Assembly (NCBI RefSeq): GCF_033025475.1
Contig: NZ_CP130322.1
Span: 248,001 to 312,000 of the forward strand
Direction of reading: 5' to 3'
Length of the DNA stretch: 64,000 nucleotides
Origin: Sphingomonas sp. C3-2
GTDB lineage: Bacteria; Pseudomonadota; Alphaproteobacteria; Sphingomonadales; Sphingomonadaceae
Part shown: positions 1 to 9,029 of the stretch, piece by piece
How the letters are laid out: each line of letters starts with the position of its first letter
Position numbering within the stretch: position 1 is the stretch's first letter
Notes under the pieces: generated by a model
The model's database searches: none
The model's input: the letters and a program-made list of their open reading frames with translations, nothing else
What the model was told of the DNA's origin: nothing
Translations under genes and position numbers: made by a program

Positions 1-83
1 ACATTGAGCGTCTGCTGCGCGGCCAACGGCTGGGCGAACGCGATGGCAAGGGCCGTTGCCGCACCGACAAGAAATCTGTTCAT
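1..83 (-). CDS. gspD: Type II secretion secretin GspD, N-terminal fragment
   Basis: Only the first 27 codons are inside the window. The visible peptide is a signal sequence (hydrophobic core, then a PLAAQQ cleavage region) followed by TLNV, which fits the start of the mature N0 domain of GspD secretins. GspD forms the outer-membrane channel through which folded proteins leave the periplasm. The ATG overlaps the gspC stop codon by one base (TAATG), indicating translational coupling. Identity rests mainly on the position after gspC and on this start; the body of the protein is not visible. Confidence 0.7.
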   Translation of the reverse strand, partial: MNRFLVGAATALAIAFAQPLAAQQTLN

Positions 84-907
84 TAGCTCGCAATCGAAAT
101 GGAAATGGGAAGGACATTGCCGCCGCGCTCGACGGATACCGAAATGTTGAAACCGGGCGCCGCCGTCGCGAAGACGCGCTGGACATCCGCGACATTGCTC
201 ACCGGCTTTCCGTTGATCTCGACGATGATGTCGCCTTCGCGGAAACCAGCAGCCTGATACGCCGAACCATCACCCGCCGCGCGGACGACCAGCCCCGAAA
301 TCCGGCCGCCTTCGCGGCGTGGCAGGAACTGAAGCCCGGCCTTGATCTGATCGGCGGTGATCCCGCCGCCGGGGGCCATATCGGCGGCAGTGGGAGGGGC
401 CGCGCCCTCGCCCGCTTCGCCGGTGCCCGCACCGTTCGACTGGTCGAGGAAAATCTGCTCGGCCGCACCGCCGCGATCGATCGTCACACTGTCGAACGCG
501 ACCGCCTTCAGCGTAACGCCGGGCAGGATTTCATCGCCGACGCCGTAGCTGTTCTGCTGGCCATCCGGCCCCGCGATGATCGCCGAGCCCTGCCCCGACA
601 CCTCGTCTAGGCGCGTGCCGAACAGCGTCAGCTGCAGCGAGGTGACCACGCCACCGGCATCGGGCGCGACGCGGAAAAACGGATCGAAGCTGCGGAACAG
701 TTCGGGCGCCTCGGCGGCGATCGCTGCGGCGCGGCTATCGGGCCGCCACTCGCCGACCGGGCCGATCGGCGTCACGGCGATATAGATCAGGCGGGCGCAC
801 TGTGCGGCGAGCGCGCACAGCAGCACGGCCTCGGCGAGGCGATATCCGTTCTGTTGCGGCAGGCGCCGAAGCAGGCTTCGGGCACGATGATCGAGACTTA
901 GACGCAT
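83..907 (-). CDS. gspC: Type II secretion system protein GspC
   Basis: A 274-residue inner-membrane protein that links the cytoplasmic-membrane platform of the type II secretion system to the GspD secretin. It has a short cytoplasmic N-terminus, one transmembrane helix (about residues 25-45), a periplasmic homology region with a beta-rich segment (about 85-155), a Pro/Gly/Ala linker and a C-terminal PDZ domain (about 200-270) containing GFREGDIIVEINGKPV. It is separated from the upstream TonB receptor by a terminator, so the gsp operon probably has its own promoter between about 910 and 1030. Domain order and the following secretin start agree with GspC. Confidence 0.88.
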   Translation of the reverse strand: MRLSLDHRARSLLRRLPQQNGYRLAEAVLLCALAAQCARLIYIAVTPIGPVGEWRPDSRAAAIAAEAPELFRSFDPFFRVAPDAGGVVTSLQLTLFGTRLDEVSGQGSAIIAGPDGQQNSYGVGDEILPGVTLKAVAFDSVTIDRGGAAEQIFLDQSNGAGTGEAGEGAAPPTAADMAPGGGITADQIKAGLQFLPRREGGRISGLVVRAAGDGSAYQAAGFREGDIIVEINGKPVSNVADVQRVFATAAPGFNISVSVERGGNVLPISISIAS

Positions 908-1032
908 TGTGCTCCCCCAAGAGACCGCTGCGCTAGACCGACATTGTTACAGGCAGATGTCGGTCATATTGCCGTCCGATGACTATGGGGCGCCATGCCC
1001 CAAGGCAAGCAGCACCGTTAACGCGACGCAAG

Positions 1033-1068
1033 AAAAACCACGCGGAAACACCCTAGGCCTCCGCGTGG
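1033..1068 (-). terminator. Rho-independent terminator after the TonB receptor
   Basis: On the minus strand a 9-bp perfect stem (CCACGCGGA pairing with TCCGCGTGG, loop 13 nt) is followed directly by TTTTT. It lies about 25 bp after the TonB receptor stop and separates that gene from gspC. Confidence 0.8.
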
Positions 1069-1092
1069 TCAGAGTTCTGGTTTTGGAAAGGC

Positions 1093-3792
1093 TCAGAGCT
1101 TCATTTCGATGCCCAGCGACAGCGAGGTGCCGACGTCGTAGCGGTTCACATCGATGCGATTATCGCCGGCCTGCTGGAATTCGCGGTAGCGTTGCCCAGT
1201 CAGATTGCGCGCCTGAAACTTCAGCTCGAATTCGCGCCCCGCGATGTCCAGCGCTTCGCGCGCCACGAAATCGAGGCGGATGCCGGGGCGCTCGATGATG
1301 TCGGGCTGCACCGCCTGCCCCTGAATGGGGCCGCGATTGGTGATGCGGTCGCTGGCATAGGTCAGCATCAGCGTCTGCTGCGAAAGCCCGCCATCCTTTT
1401 CGAGCCCGATCTGGATGTTGGCGATATGATCGGACTGGCCGGTAAGCGGCCGCGCCCGGTTCGCGGCAAAGAAGTTCGATGCCAGGATGGTGTTGCCGAA
1501 CGAGTCGGTCACCGTGTCATCCGCGCCGAATTTGATCTTCGACTGGGTGTAGGTGTAGTTTCCGACCAGCACCAGCTTGCGATCCGCGAAGAATGCGCCG
1601 CCGAATACATTGTCCAGCGGGACGAACTTCTGAAGCTCCAACTCGGCGCCGTAAAGCTGCGCCTCGGGCACGTTGATGAAGCTGGTCTGGAGCGTGTTGC
1701 CGCCGGCAAGGAAGCCATAAGCCTCGATCGGGTTCTTGATCTTCTTGTAGAAACCGGCGGTGCTCAGCCGCTGATTTTCCCCGAAATACCATTCGAACCG
1801 CGCCTCGGCGTTGAACAGCGTGCTGTCCTTCAGGAAGGGGTTGCCGAAATATTGGCGGTCGCTTTCGGGGTCCTGATAGATCTGGAGCGCAAGCTCGCGG
1901 AACTGCGGGCGGGCGATCGTCTTGGACGCCGCGACGCGCAACTGCATGTCTTCGGCAAAGTTCCAGGTGATCGTGCCGCTCGGCAGCCAGTAGGAATTGT
2001 TGATCCGCGTCGCCGGAACGCTGGTCGCGCCGCTGAACAGCGAAACCGGGGTCACCTGCTGCTGCGCATCTTCAAAGCGGACGCCCGCCGCCACACGCAC
2101 CAGCGGGGTCAGCTCGGCTTCGACCTGGCCGTAACCGGCGTGGACGTCCAGCCCGGCAGTATAGGCCGCGGCACCCGACTGGCCCGAGGTTTCGGTCAGC
2201 TGGATGTTGTAAGTATAGATATTATAATCGGACAGCAGATAGTCCGGGCGTTCCTGCGCGACAGCACCCAGCGCACCGCCCGCCGGGACGAAGCGGAACT
2301 CGCGCCGTTCGGCGTCACGCTCGGTCTTCGAATAGGCATAGCCCGTGCTCAGCTTGATCGGCATCCCGGTGGGCAGATCATAGCCGAAATCGATCCCACC
2401 GGCATAGACATCCTCGTTCAGCGTGCTGAACGCGATACGCGCGCTCTGCCCCGGAGAGGTCAGGTTGTTGACGAAGTCGTCGACCGTAGCGTCATAGGCA
2501 TAGCTGAAGCTGCGCTCATAGGGCGCGTCGCGCTTCGAATTGGCATAGGTGCCACGGACATCGACCGAGAGATCGTCGAACTTGAACTCGCCGAGCAACT
2601 GGGTGTCGAACAGCTGGCGTTCGAACCAATAGCTGTTCTGCGTGATGATCGGGGTGTCGTCGTCAAGGCTGAGGCGATCGAACCCGCGCGACAGGCGGCC
2701 CTGCTTGATCGTGTCGTGGATATAGACATTGGTCCAGCGCAGCTTGTGTTCGCCCCATTCATATCCGACGCCGAGCATGCCGTTCGCGACGATGCGGTTG
2801 TCGGTGATGACCGAACGGAAATCGCGGGCGGGCGCGCCTTCGAGCAGCGGATCGTTCGAACCCTGCTGGATCGCGTCGCGCGTGCGCCATTCATTGCCGA
2901 ACGAGGCGCTGGCGATCAGGCCCAGCGTGCCATCGCCCACTTCCCAGCGGTCGCCTGCTTCGAGGCTGGCGGAAAAATTGGCCGGGATATCGTTGTTGCG
3001 CTGGAGCAGCGCGGTCGGCGCGTTGGTCAGGCTGGCGGTGATGTCCTGCATGTCGCGGGCGGTGAAGTCCGCGCCCTCGGTGATCAGCTTGCCGCTGTTG
3101 AGCGCGGCCTTGAGCGGGCCCGAAACGCTGCGCGCACCATCGTCATACCCCAGCCAGTCGGTATCGCTGCCATAATAGGTGTAGCCGAGCTTGCCCGTCG
3201 TCTCGCTGTCCCCCGAAATGCCGACGCCGATCTTGAAAAAGGGCTCGTCGGGGATGGCCTTGGTGTTGAGGTCGATCACGCCGCCGCCGAACTCGCCGGG
3301 ATATTTCGCCGAATAGCTCTTCTGAACGACGGCACTCGCAATCAAACTGGCGGGAAAGATGTCGAGCGGCACGACGCGCTTCAGCGGTTCGGGCGACGGG
3401 AGCGGCGATCCGTTGAGCAGCGCCAGCGAATAACGATCGCCCAGGCCGCGCACATAGACATAGCCGTTGCCGACGACGCTGAGCCCGGTGACGCGGCCCA
3501 GCGCGCCCGCAATATCACCTTCGCCGGTGCGCTGGATATCGGCATCCGACAGGACGGAGACGACCTCGGCGGTCGCGCGGATCGGCTCGGGAATATTCTT
3601 GCCGAGGACGACGATTTCATCGACGGCAGCATCATCGGGCGCAGAGGCGGCGGGCGCGGCATCGACGGTGGCCATTGCCAGGGTAACCGGCTTTGCCTCA
3701 CCCGTTTCAGGGCTGGTCTGGGCGATGGCGGCAGGCGCCACCAACGCGGTCGTGATCAGCAGCATGCTACCACGGATGAGCGGCTTTTTCAT
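1093..3792 (-). CDS. TonB-dependent outer-membrane receptor (ElpS-linked type)
   Basis: An 899-residue outer-membrane receptor. It has a signal peptide (about 1-24), a TonB-box-like DEIVVLGK (about 58-65), a plug domain with the run RGLGDRYSLALLNGSPLP, and a long beta-barrel ending in an amphipathic strand with a terminal Leu. It is expected to import a substrate using TonB energy; the substrate is unknown. It follows the ElpS-like lipoprotein gene by 72 bp and precedes gspC. As I recall, Caulobacter has the same arrangement (elpS, TonB receptor, gsp genes), where the lipoprotein is exported by the type II system during phosphate starvation. A hairpin overlaps its Shine-Dalgarno sequence. The long open frame on the opposite strand is a shadow. 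Confidence 0.9.
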   Translation of the reverse strand: MKKPLIRGSMLLITTALVAPAAIAQTSPETGEAKPVTLAMATVDAAPAASAPDDAAVDEIVVLGKNIPEPIRATAEVVSVLSDADIQRTGEGDIAGALGRVTGLSVVGNGYVYVRGLGDRYSLALLNGSPLPSPEPLKRVVPLDIFPASLIASAVVQKSYSAKYPGEFGGGVIDLNTKAIPDEPFFKIGVGISGDSETTGKLGYTYYGSDTDWLGYDDGARSVSGPLKAALNSGKLITEGADFTARDMQDITASLTNAPTALLQRNNDIPANFSASLEAGDRWEVGDGTLGLIASASFGNEWRTRDAIQQGSNDPLLEGAPARDFRSVITDNRIVANGMLGVGYEWGEHKLRWTNVYIHDTIKQGRLSRGFDRLSLDDDTPIITQNSYWFERQLFDTQLLGEFKFDDLSVDVRGTYANSKRDAPYERSFSYAYDATVDDFVNNLTSPGQSARIAFSTLNEDVYAGGIDFGYDLPTGMPIKLSTGYAYSKTERDAERREFRFVPAGGALGAVAQERPDYLLSDYNIYTYNIQLTETSGQSGAAAYTAGLDVHAGYGQVEAELTPLVRVAAGVRFEDAQQQVTPVSLFSGATSVPATRINNSYWLPSGTITWNFAEDMQLRVAASKTIARPQFRELALQIYQDPESDRQYFGNPFLKDSTLFNAEARFEWYFGENQRLSTAGFYKKIKNPIEAYGFLAGGNTLQTSFINVPEAQLYGAELELQKFVPLDNVFGGAFFADRKLVLVGNYTYTQSKIKFGADDTVTDSFGNTILASNFFAANRARPLTGQSDHIANIQIGLEKDGGLSQQTLMLTYASDRITNRGPIQGQAVQPDIIERPGIRLDFVAREALDIAGREFELKFQARNLTGQRYREFQQAGDNRIDVNRYDVGTSLSLGIEMKL

Positions 3793-3793
3793 G

Positions 3794-3809
3794 AATGTCC
3801 CCGGACATT
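3794..3809 (-). promoter_or_regulatory. Hairpin covering the TonB receptor ribosome-binding site
   Basis: A 7-bp perfect inverted repeat (AATGTCC, 2-nt loop, GGACATT) ends one base before the TonB receptor ATG. Its 3' arm and loop contain the likely Shine-Dalgarno GGGGA. If the RNA folds, ribosome access would be reduced; a functional role is inference. Confidence 0.45.
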
Positions 3810-3864
3810 TATACTAGGAATATGGGGACGACGCGCACGGCGCCGTCCCCGCTGTGCCTTTTGA

Positions 3865-5412
3865 TCAGGCCGTGGGCAGCGCCGTGCAGGCCGCGCTGCT
3901 GCCGAAATTGGCGGTCGCGGAGTCACAGGTCCAACCGCGATACCAGGTGTCGTTCGCGTCCTTGACGGCGCCGATATAGGTGGTGCGCGTGAAGAAGGCG
4001 TTGATCGTCGATGCGTCGAAGGCGGTTACCCCGGTTTCGGCGGCGCCGTTGACGAACACATTGACCAGCGATGCCGTGAAGGCCGAGTTGTTGTTGGTGC
4101 CGGCGTTGAACGCCGCCGCCACATCGGCTTCGTTGCCATCGGTGCGGAAGGCACCGCCGCCGCACTGCATGACGACCGACTGGAACACCGGCGGACCCTG
4201 CTCGTCCAGCGCGCCATTGGCCGCCTGCGTCGTCTGCGCATCGTCCATGTCGAGGCAGAAGCGCGGCGTCGTGATCACGCCGTTCATCAGCGTATAATCG
4301 GTGCCGCCGCGCATCAGCACCGCGTTCGAACCGGTCGACGCGGCGGTCTGGCGGTGGACGAAGGTGAAGTTCGCCATCTTGGTGTTCTGGCGCGGCAGCG
4401 CGTCGTTGTTGCCGCTGGTATCGGCTTCGATGATCGCATCGCCGCTGTTGCCGCCCGCGCGCTGCACCGCGATCACGAACTGCATATAGCCCTTGTAGCC
4501 AAGGTCGGTGTCGATGCTGTCGTCATCGGCGCCGGTGACGATCAGATACTTCACATTGTTGCGGCCACCGAAAAATTCGACGCCGTCGTCCGAGCTGTTG
4601 TGGACCTGGATATATTCGAGCTTGGTGCCCGAACCGACGCCCCCGGTGGTCAGTCCCTGAAGCTCGTTGCCCGGCGCGATTTCAAAGCCCGAATAACGGA
4701 TCTGGACGTAACGCAGCGTGCCGCTGCTGTCGGCGGGCGTCGCGCCGCCATACATAGCGTTGGTGGTGCCTTCGATCTGCTGCTGGCAGCCGACGCTGCC
4801 CCCGGCGACCGCCGTGTTGCAGTCGCTGATCGGCGCGCGGCCGAGCAGGACGATACCGCCCCACAGGCCCTGGCTGTCATCGGTTGCGGTGCCGACGACA
4901 TTGGCGCGCGCGGTGAAGATGATCGGCTTGGCCGCAGTACCCTCGGCATTAATCTTCGAACCACGGTTCACGACGAGGAAGTCGTTACCCGACGAGGCGA
5001 AGACGACAACGCCCGGATCGACGGTCAGCGTTGCCTGCTTGCCGCCAGCGGCAAGGCCGTCGCCGCCCATGTCCACGCCGACATCGACACGGCCCTTGAG
5101 CGAATAGAGCGTGCCCGCGCTATAGGGCAGCTGCAGGCTGGCGCTGATCACGCCACTCAGTTCGCAGTTGCGGCGGTTGGAAATGACGCCCGCATCGGTG
5201 GTGCCCTGCGGGCAGCTGGCATCGGGCGTGCCCGGGGTCGGGTTCGTCGGATTGGTCGGGTTGGTCGGGTTGGTGGGGTTCGTCGGATTGGTCGGCGGAA
5301 CGATGATGCTGCCATCGCCGGGCGATGCGACGTCGTCTGCACCACATGCGGCCAGAGTGCTGAGCGCGCACCCGGCGAGCAAGATCGAGCTAATCCGTTT
5401 GATCGAGGCCAT
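3865..5412 (-). CDS. ElpS-like extracellular lipoprotein, putative type II secretion substrate
   Basis: A 515-residue predicted lipoprotein. The N-terminus has a basic region, a hydrophobic core and lipobox LAAC (Cys23; a second LAGC ends at Cys15). A low-complexity linker of six PTN repeats and PTPGTP (about residues 39-61) precedes a beta-rich domain of about 450 residues with regularly spaced Gly/Asn/Asp turns such as VQIRYSGFEI, YIQVHNSSDDGVEFFGG and LIVTGADDDSIDTDLG, suggestive of a right-handed beta-helix. Cysteines are few and partly paired. The setting (TonB receptor then gspC-gspD downstream, Pho-box-like array upstream) matches Caulobacter ElpS, a lipoprotein exported by the type II system under phosphate limitation. 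Homology to ElpS is inferred from architecture and neighbours, not from an alignment. Confidence 0.75.
   Translation of the reverse strand: MASIKRISSILLAGCALSTLAACGADDVASPGDGSIIVPPTNPTNPTNPTNPTNPTNPTPGTPDASCPQGTTDAGVISNRRNCELSGVISASLQLPYSAGTLYSLKGRVDVGVDMGGDGLAAGGKQATLTVDPGVVVFASSGNDFLVVNRGSKINAEGTAAKPIIFTARANVVGTATDDSQGLWGGIVLLGRAPISDCNTAVAGGSVGCQQQIEGTTNAMYGGATPADSSGTLRYVQIRYSGFEIAPGNELQGLTTGGVGSGTKLEYIQVHNSSDDGVEFFGGRNNVKYLIVTGADDDSIDTDLGYKGYMQFVIAVQRAGGNSGDAIIEADTSGNNDALPRQNTKMANFTFVHRQTAASTGSNAVLMRGGTDYTLMNGVITTPRFCLDMDDAQTTQAANGALDEQGPPVFQSVVMQCGGGAFRTDGNEADVAAAFNAGTNNNSAFTASLVNVFVNGAAETGVTAFDASTINAFFTRTTYIGAVKDANDTWYRGWTCDSATANFGSSAACTALPTA
5234..5296 (-). repeat. Tandem 9-bp repeat encoding Pro-Thr-Asn
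   Basis: About six imperfect copies of a 9-bp unit (GGTTGGTCG-like on the plus strand) encode consecutive PTN tripeptides in the linker of the ElpS-like lipoprotein. The unit is a multiple of three, so copy-number change would alter linker length without a frameshift. Confidence 0.9.
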
Positions 5413-5533
5413 GTCTTAAATGCTCCGGCTATCCGGTTTCGGAAATCAGCGGGTGACGCTGCCGGCCGAATCGCCGCCCCCGTTCCACCCTGCGAAGCCG
5501 TCCCTAGGCATGGCGTGTGACGCGCTCGTGCGA

Positions 5534-5602
5534 CGCGAATGACGGCTGCGTTACTGAAATGTGACGAATGCGTGACATCGCCATTTATGTGCCATTTATG
5601 TC
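5534..5602 (-). promoter_or_regulatory. Pho-box-like tandem 11-bp repeats upstream of elpS-like gene
   Basis: Read on the minus strand, four consecutive 11-bp units begin TGTCAC, CGTCAC, AGTAAC and CGTCAT (5577 down to 5534). Just upstream, two more 11-bp units share GACATAAATGG / CACATAAATGG (about 5602-5581). PhoB boxes are direct repeats of GTCA-type half-sites every 11 bp with an A/T-rich spacer. The site is about 120 bp before the lipoprotein ATG and about 150-215 bp before the divergent autotransporter, so it could serve either. Assignment to PhoB is inference from spacing and half-site sequence. Confidence 0.55.
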
Positions 5603-5748
5603 ACACGCACCTGCCCACATCGGAACCGGCACGTAATATTTATCCTGCGTTCATCTTCGCCCCACGATGTTCCCGGCCATTGGGGGAATCGCGCCTTTAT
5701 TGGTCGAAACCCACCACGTTTCCTGATTTCCAGAGGATGAGATAATTC

Positions 5749-8700
5749 ATGCGCAGCCTTTTAGCGGCCACCTGCCTGACACCCGTTGCCCTTGTGTCGG
5801 TGATGGGCATGGCCCACGCCGAAACCGTTATCGGGTCTTCGGTGACGACGCCGTACCAGACGTCGACGGCCAATGCCGGTGCGGCCGATGATCTGCGCGT
5901 TTCCAGCGCCGGCACGGTAAAGCCCGCTGCGGGCACCGCGATCACGATCGACAGCAGCAACAGCGTCACCAACGAGGGCACCATCCAGGTCACCGACGCG
6001 AACGACGCCGTCGGCATCCTCGCCAATCCCAATCTGTCCGGAAACATCACCAACAGCGGCAAGATCACGATCGACGAAAGCTACACCCCCGCCGACAGCG
6101 ACAAGGACGGCGACGAGGACGGCACCTTCGCGCAGGGCGAGCGCCGCTTCGCGATCCGCGTGGCCCCGGGCGGCACTTTCACCGGCAACATCGCCAACAG
6201 CGGCGCGATCGTGGTCGAAGGCAATAACAGCGCGGGCATCGCGGTCGACAGCGCGCTCAATGGTTCGCTCTCGAACACCGGCACCGTTTCCGTCATCGGC
6301 GACAACAGCGTCGGCATCCGCGCGGGCGATGTTTCGGGCGATGTTTCGCTGAGCGGCAGCGTCACCGCCAAGGGCGCCAATGCAGTGGGCGTTGCGCTGG
6401 ACGGCGATATCGGCGGCAAGCTGGTGGTTCAGGGCACGATCGCATCGACCGGCTATCGCTCGACCACCGCGCCCAGCGACGTTTCCAAGCTCGATGCGGA
6501 CGATCTGCTTCAGGGCGGCGCCGCGCTCAGCATTTCGGGCAATGTCGCAGGCGGGATCCTGCTCGACGTTGCACCGGCCGATAACGACGCGAACGACGAC
6601 GACGAGGATGATGACGGCATCAAGGATGCCAACGAAGGCAACGCCTCGGTCCAGAGCTATGGCGCGGCCCCGGCGATCCAGATCGGCTCGGCAACCGACG
6701 ACATCACGATCGGCGCGGTCGCAGGCAGTGCATCGGGGCATGGCCTCGTCATCAAGGGCACCGTCGGCGCATCGGGCGTCTACAAGGGCGTCGACGCCAA
6801 CGCGCTGGTGATCGGCGGCCAGGGGGGCGCAGTCGACATCGTTGGCGGCATGACCGTCTCGGGCACCATTGCCGCGGTTTCATCGGGCGGTGACGCAACC
6901 GCCATCCGCATTGGCGATGCCGCCAGCGTCGATACCATCACGATCAGCGGCAAGGTCGAAGCATCGGGCGGCGAAGCCGCGACGTCGCAGGTTTCCGCCA
7001 TCGCCATCGATGCCGGCGCCGATGTCAGCACGATCCGCAACAGCGGCACGATCGCGGCAGGACGCACCGGCGCCGACGGCACCGCCTATGCCATCGTCGA
7101 CAAGTCGGGCAGCGTTTCCTTGATTGAGAATAGCGGCGCGATCGGCATCAGCGGCGCGGCCGCCGGCACCGACAAGGGCATTGCGATCGATCTTTCGGCA
7201 AACACCAGCGGCGCCACCATCCGCCAGACAGTCGTCACCAGCGGCAGCCCCCAGATCGTCGGCAACATCCTGCTCGGCTCGGGCGATGATGTTCTCGACA
7301 TTCAGGACGGCACGGTGCGCGGCAACACGGTGTTCGGCGCGGGTGCCAACCGGCTCCAGCTGTCCGGCGACGCCACCAACACCGGCAACGTCACCTTCGG
7401 CGCCGGCAATGACGCGATGACGCTTTCGGGCACCGCCGCGCATAACGGCAAGGTCGATTTCGGCGGCGGCGCCGATCAGCTTGAGCTCGCGGGCACGTCC
7501 AGCTTCACCGGCGAACTGCTGGGCAGCGCCGGCCTTGCGGTCACGGTGGGCGGTGGATCGCTCAACGTCACCAACGCAGCACCGGTCTCCCTCGCCTCGC
7601 TTTCGGTCGGCGCGGCCGGCAGCCTCGGCGTCACGATCGACGGCGCGGCGAACACCGCAACGCGGTTCGACGTGGCCGGTGCCGCCGATTTCTCCGATGG
7701 CGCAAAGATCAACGTCTCGCTCGCCAGCATCGCCAATGCCGAGGGCAGCTATGAAATCGTCCGCGCCGGTACGCTCACGGGCAGCACCGGCCTGACGAGC
7801 AACGACGTCAACCTGCCCTTCCTGTTCAGCAGCGCGCTCACCGCCGATGAGGTTGCCGGCACGGTGACGCTCGACGTCCAGCGCAAGAACGCCACCCAGC
7901 TCGGGCTCAACCGCTCGGAAGCCTCGGCCTATGAAGCGATCTACGCCGCGATCAGCGCGGATCAGCCGATGGGCGACGTTTTCCTGGGCTTCCGCGATGG
8001 CGACAGCTTCCGCGGCTCGCTGCGCCAGATGCTTCCCGATCATGCCGGCGGCGTCTTCGAAAGCGTGACCCAAGGTTCGCGCGCGGTGGCCCGCGTGCTC
8101 GCCGATCCGCGCGCACCGTTCAAGACGCAAGATGGCTGGGGCTTCTGGCTGCAGCAGGTGGCATGGGGCACCAGCAAGGGGCTGGGCGACACCGCCTCCT
8201 ACGACATCAGCGGCTGGGGCATGTCGGGTGGCGCCGAAATCATCACCGGCGTCGGCAATTTCGGCCTCTCGCTCGCCTATCTCAACGGCAAGGACGGTGA
8301 CGGCAAAACCCAGAACGAGGTGATCGCCAACCAGCTTGAAACCGCCGCCTATTGGCGGGGCAACTGGGGCGGGCTCAACACCTGGGCACGCGCATCGGCC
8401 GCCTATGTCGATCTGGAAAGCAGCCGCTTCTTCAACGGCACGAACGCCGCCGGCATTGTCAGCCGCACCGCGCGCGCGGATCGCAAGGGCACGCTCTATT
8501 CGGCATCGGGCGGGCTTTCCTATCTCATCCAGATGGGCCGCCTCAGCCTGCGTCCCGGCGCCTCGATCGATTATTATCGCCTGAGCGAAAAGGGCTATAC
8601 CGAGCGCGATGGCGGTGCTGGCTTCAACCTGATCGTCGACAAGCGCACGAGCGACGAGCTCGCCGCATCGGGCACGCTGGCGCTTGGCTATGATCTGATG

Positions 8701-8970
8701 AAGCGCAGCCCCGAAGATGGCTGGCTACGCGCCGAAATCGAAGGCGGGCGTCGCCAGCTGATCGGCGGCGGCCTGGGTGTCACCACCGCGCGCTTCGAAG
8801 GCGGCAACAGCTTCACGCTCACCCCCGAAGAACGCGAAAGCGGCTGGATCGGCGCGCTGCGCCTCAGCGGCGGCAATGCCGGCTTCCGCGTCGGCGGCGA
8901 ATTCAGCGCAGAGGAACAGTTCGGCCACGCGGCCGTCGCCTTCCGCGCGACGCTCCAGATCGGTCTCTGA
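5749..8970 (+). CDS. Autotransporter (type V secretion) with beta-helical passenger
   Basis: A 1073-residue classical autotransporter. It has a signal peptide (about 1-24, ending AHA), a Gly/Ser/Asn/Asp-rich passenger (about 25-740) with repeated turns such as NSGTI, NTGTVSV and NSGAI typical of beta-helical passengers, and a C-terminal autotransporter barrel (about 790-1073) with FWLQQVAWGTS, ASGGLSYLIQMG and final strand FRATLQIGL. Two Asp-rich loops interrupt the passenger: a DxDxDGxxD motif near residues 116-124 and a denser one near 278-293, both resembling calcium-binding loops. The spacing to the divergent elpS-like gene suggests a shared regulatory region. Barrel identity is firm; an adhesin role is only likely. 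Confidence 0.88.
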   Translation: MRSLLAATCLTPVALVSVMGMAHAETVIGSSVTTPYQTSTANAGAADDLRVSSAGTVKPAAGTAITIDSSNSVTNEGTIQVTDANDAVGILANPNLSGNITNSGKITIDESYTPADSDKDGDEDGTFAQGERRFAIRVAPGGTFTGNIANSGAIVVEGNNSAGIAVDSALNGSLSNTGTVSVIGDNSVGIRAGDVSGDVSLSGSVTAKGANAVGVALDGDIGGKLVVQGTIASTGYRSTTAPSDVSKLDADDLLQGGAALSISGNVAGGILLDVAPADNDANDDDEDDDGIKDANEGNASVQSYGAAPAIQIGSATDDITIGAVAGSASGHGLVIKGTVGASGVYKGVDANALVIGGQGGAVDIVGGMTVSGTIAAVSSGGDATAIRIGDAASVDTITISGKVEASGGEAATSQVSAIAIDAGADVSTIRNSGTIAAGRTGADGTAYAIVDKSGSVSLIENSGAIGISGAAAGTDKGIAIDLSANTSGATIRQTVVTSGSPQIVGNILLGSGDDVLDIQDGTVRGNTVFGAGANRLQLSGDATNTGNVTFGAGNDAMTLSGTAAHNGKVDFGGGADQLELAGTSSFTGELLGSAGLAVTVGGGSLNVTNAAPVSLASLSVGAAGSLGVTIDGAANTATRFDVAGAADFSDGAKINVSLASIANAEGSYEIVRAGTLTGSTGLTSNDVNLPFLFSSALTADEVAGTVTLDVQRKNATQLGLNRSEASAYEAIYAAISADQPMGDVFLGFRDGDSFRGSLRQMLPDHAGGVFESVTQGSRAVARVLADPRAPFKTQDGWGFWLQQVAWGTSKGLGDTASYDISGWGMSGGAEIITGVGNFGLSLAYLNGKDGDGKTQNEVIANQLETAAYWRGNWGGLNTWARASAAYVDLESSRFFNGTNAAGIVSRTARADRKGTLYSASGGLSYLIQMGRLSLRPGASIDYYRLSEKGYTERDGGAGFNLIVDKRTSDELAASGTLALGYDLMKRSPEDGWLRAEIEGGRRQLIGGGLGVTTARFEGGNSFTLTPEERESGWIGALRLSGGNAGFRVGGEFSAEEQFGHAAVAFRATLQIGL

Positions 8971-8994
8971 CGCCGTAGCCATGCCCAATAAGGG

Positions 8995-9029
8995 GGCCCG
9001 CATCCCATCCGGGGTGCGGGCCTTTTTTT
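8995..9029 (+). terminator. Rho-independent terminator of the autotransporter gene
   Basis: A GC-rich stem (GGCCCGCATCCC pairing with GGGGTGCGGGCC) is followed by seven T residues, 25 bp after the stop codon. Confidence 0.93.

Noticed and set aside
1192-3864. 890-codon open frame antisense to the TonB receptor
   Set aside because: It is a GC-driven mirror frame. The minus-strand frame has a signal peptide, TonB box, plug and barrel; the plus frame has Arg/Gly/Ala/Val-rich composition, no domain and no ribosome-binding site.
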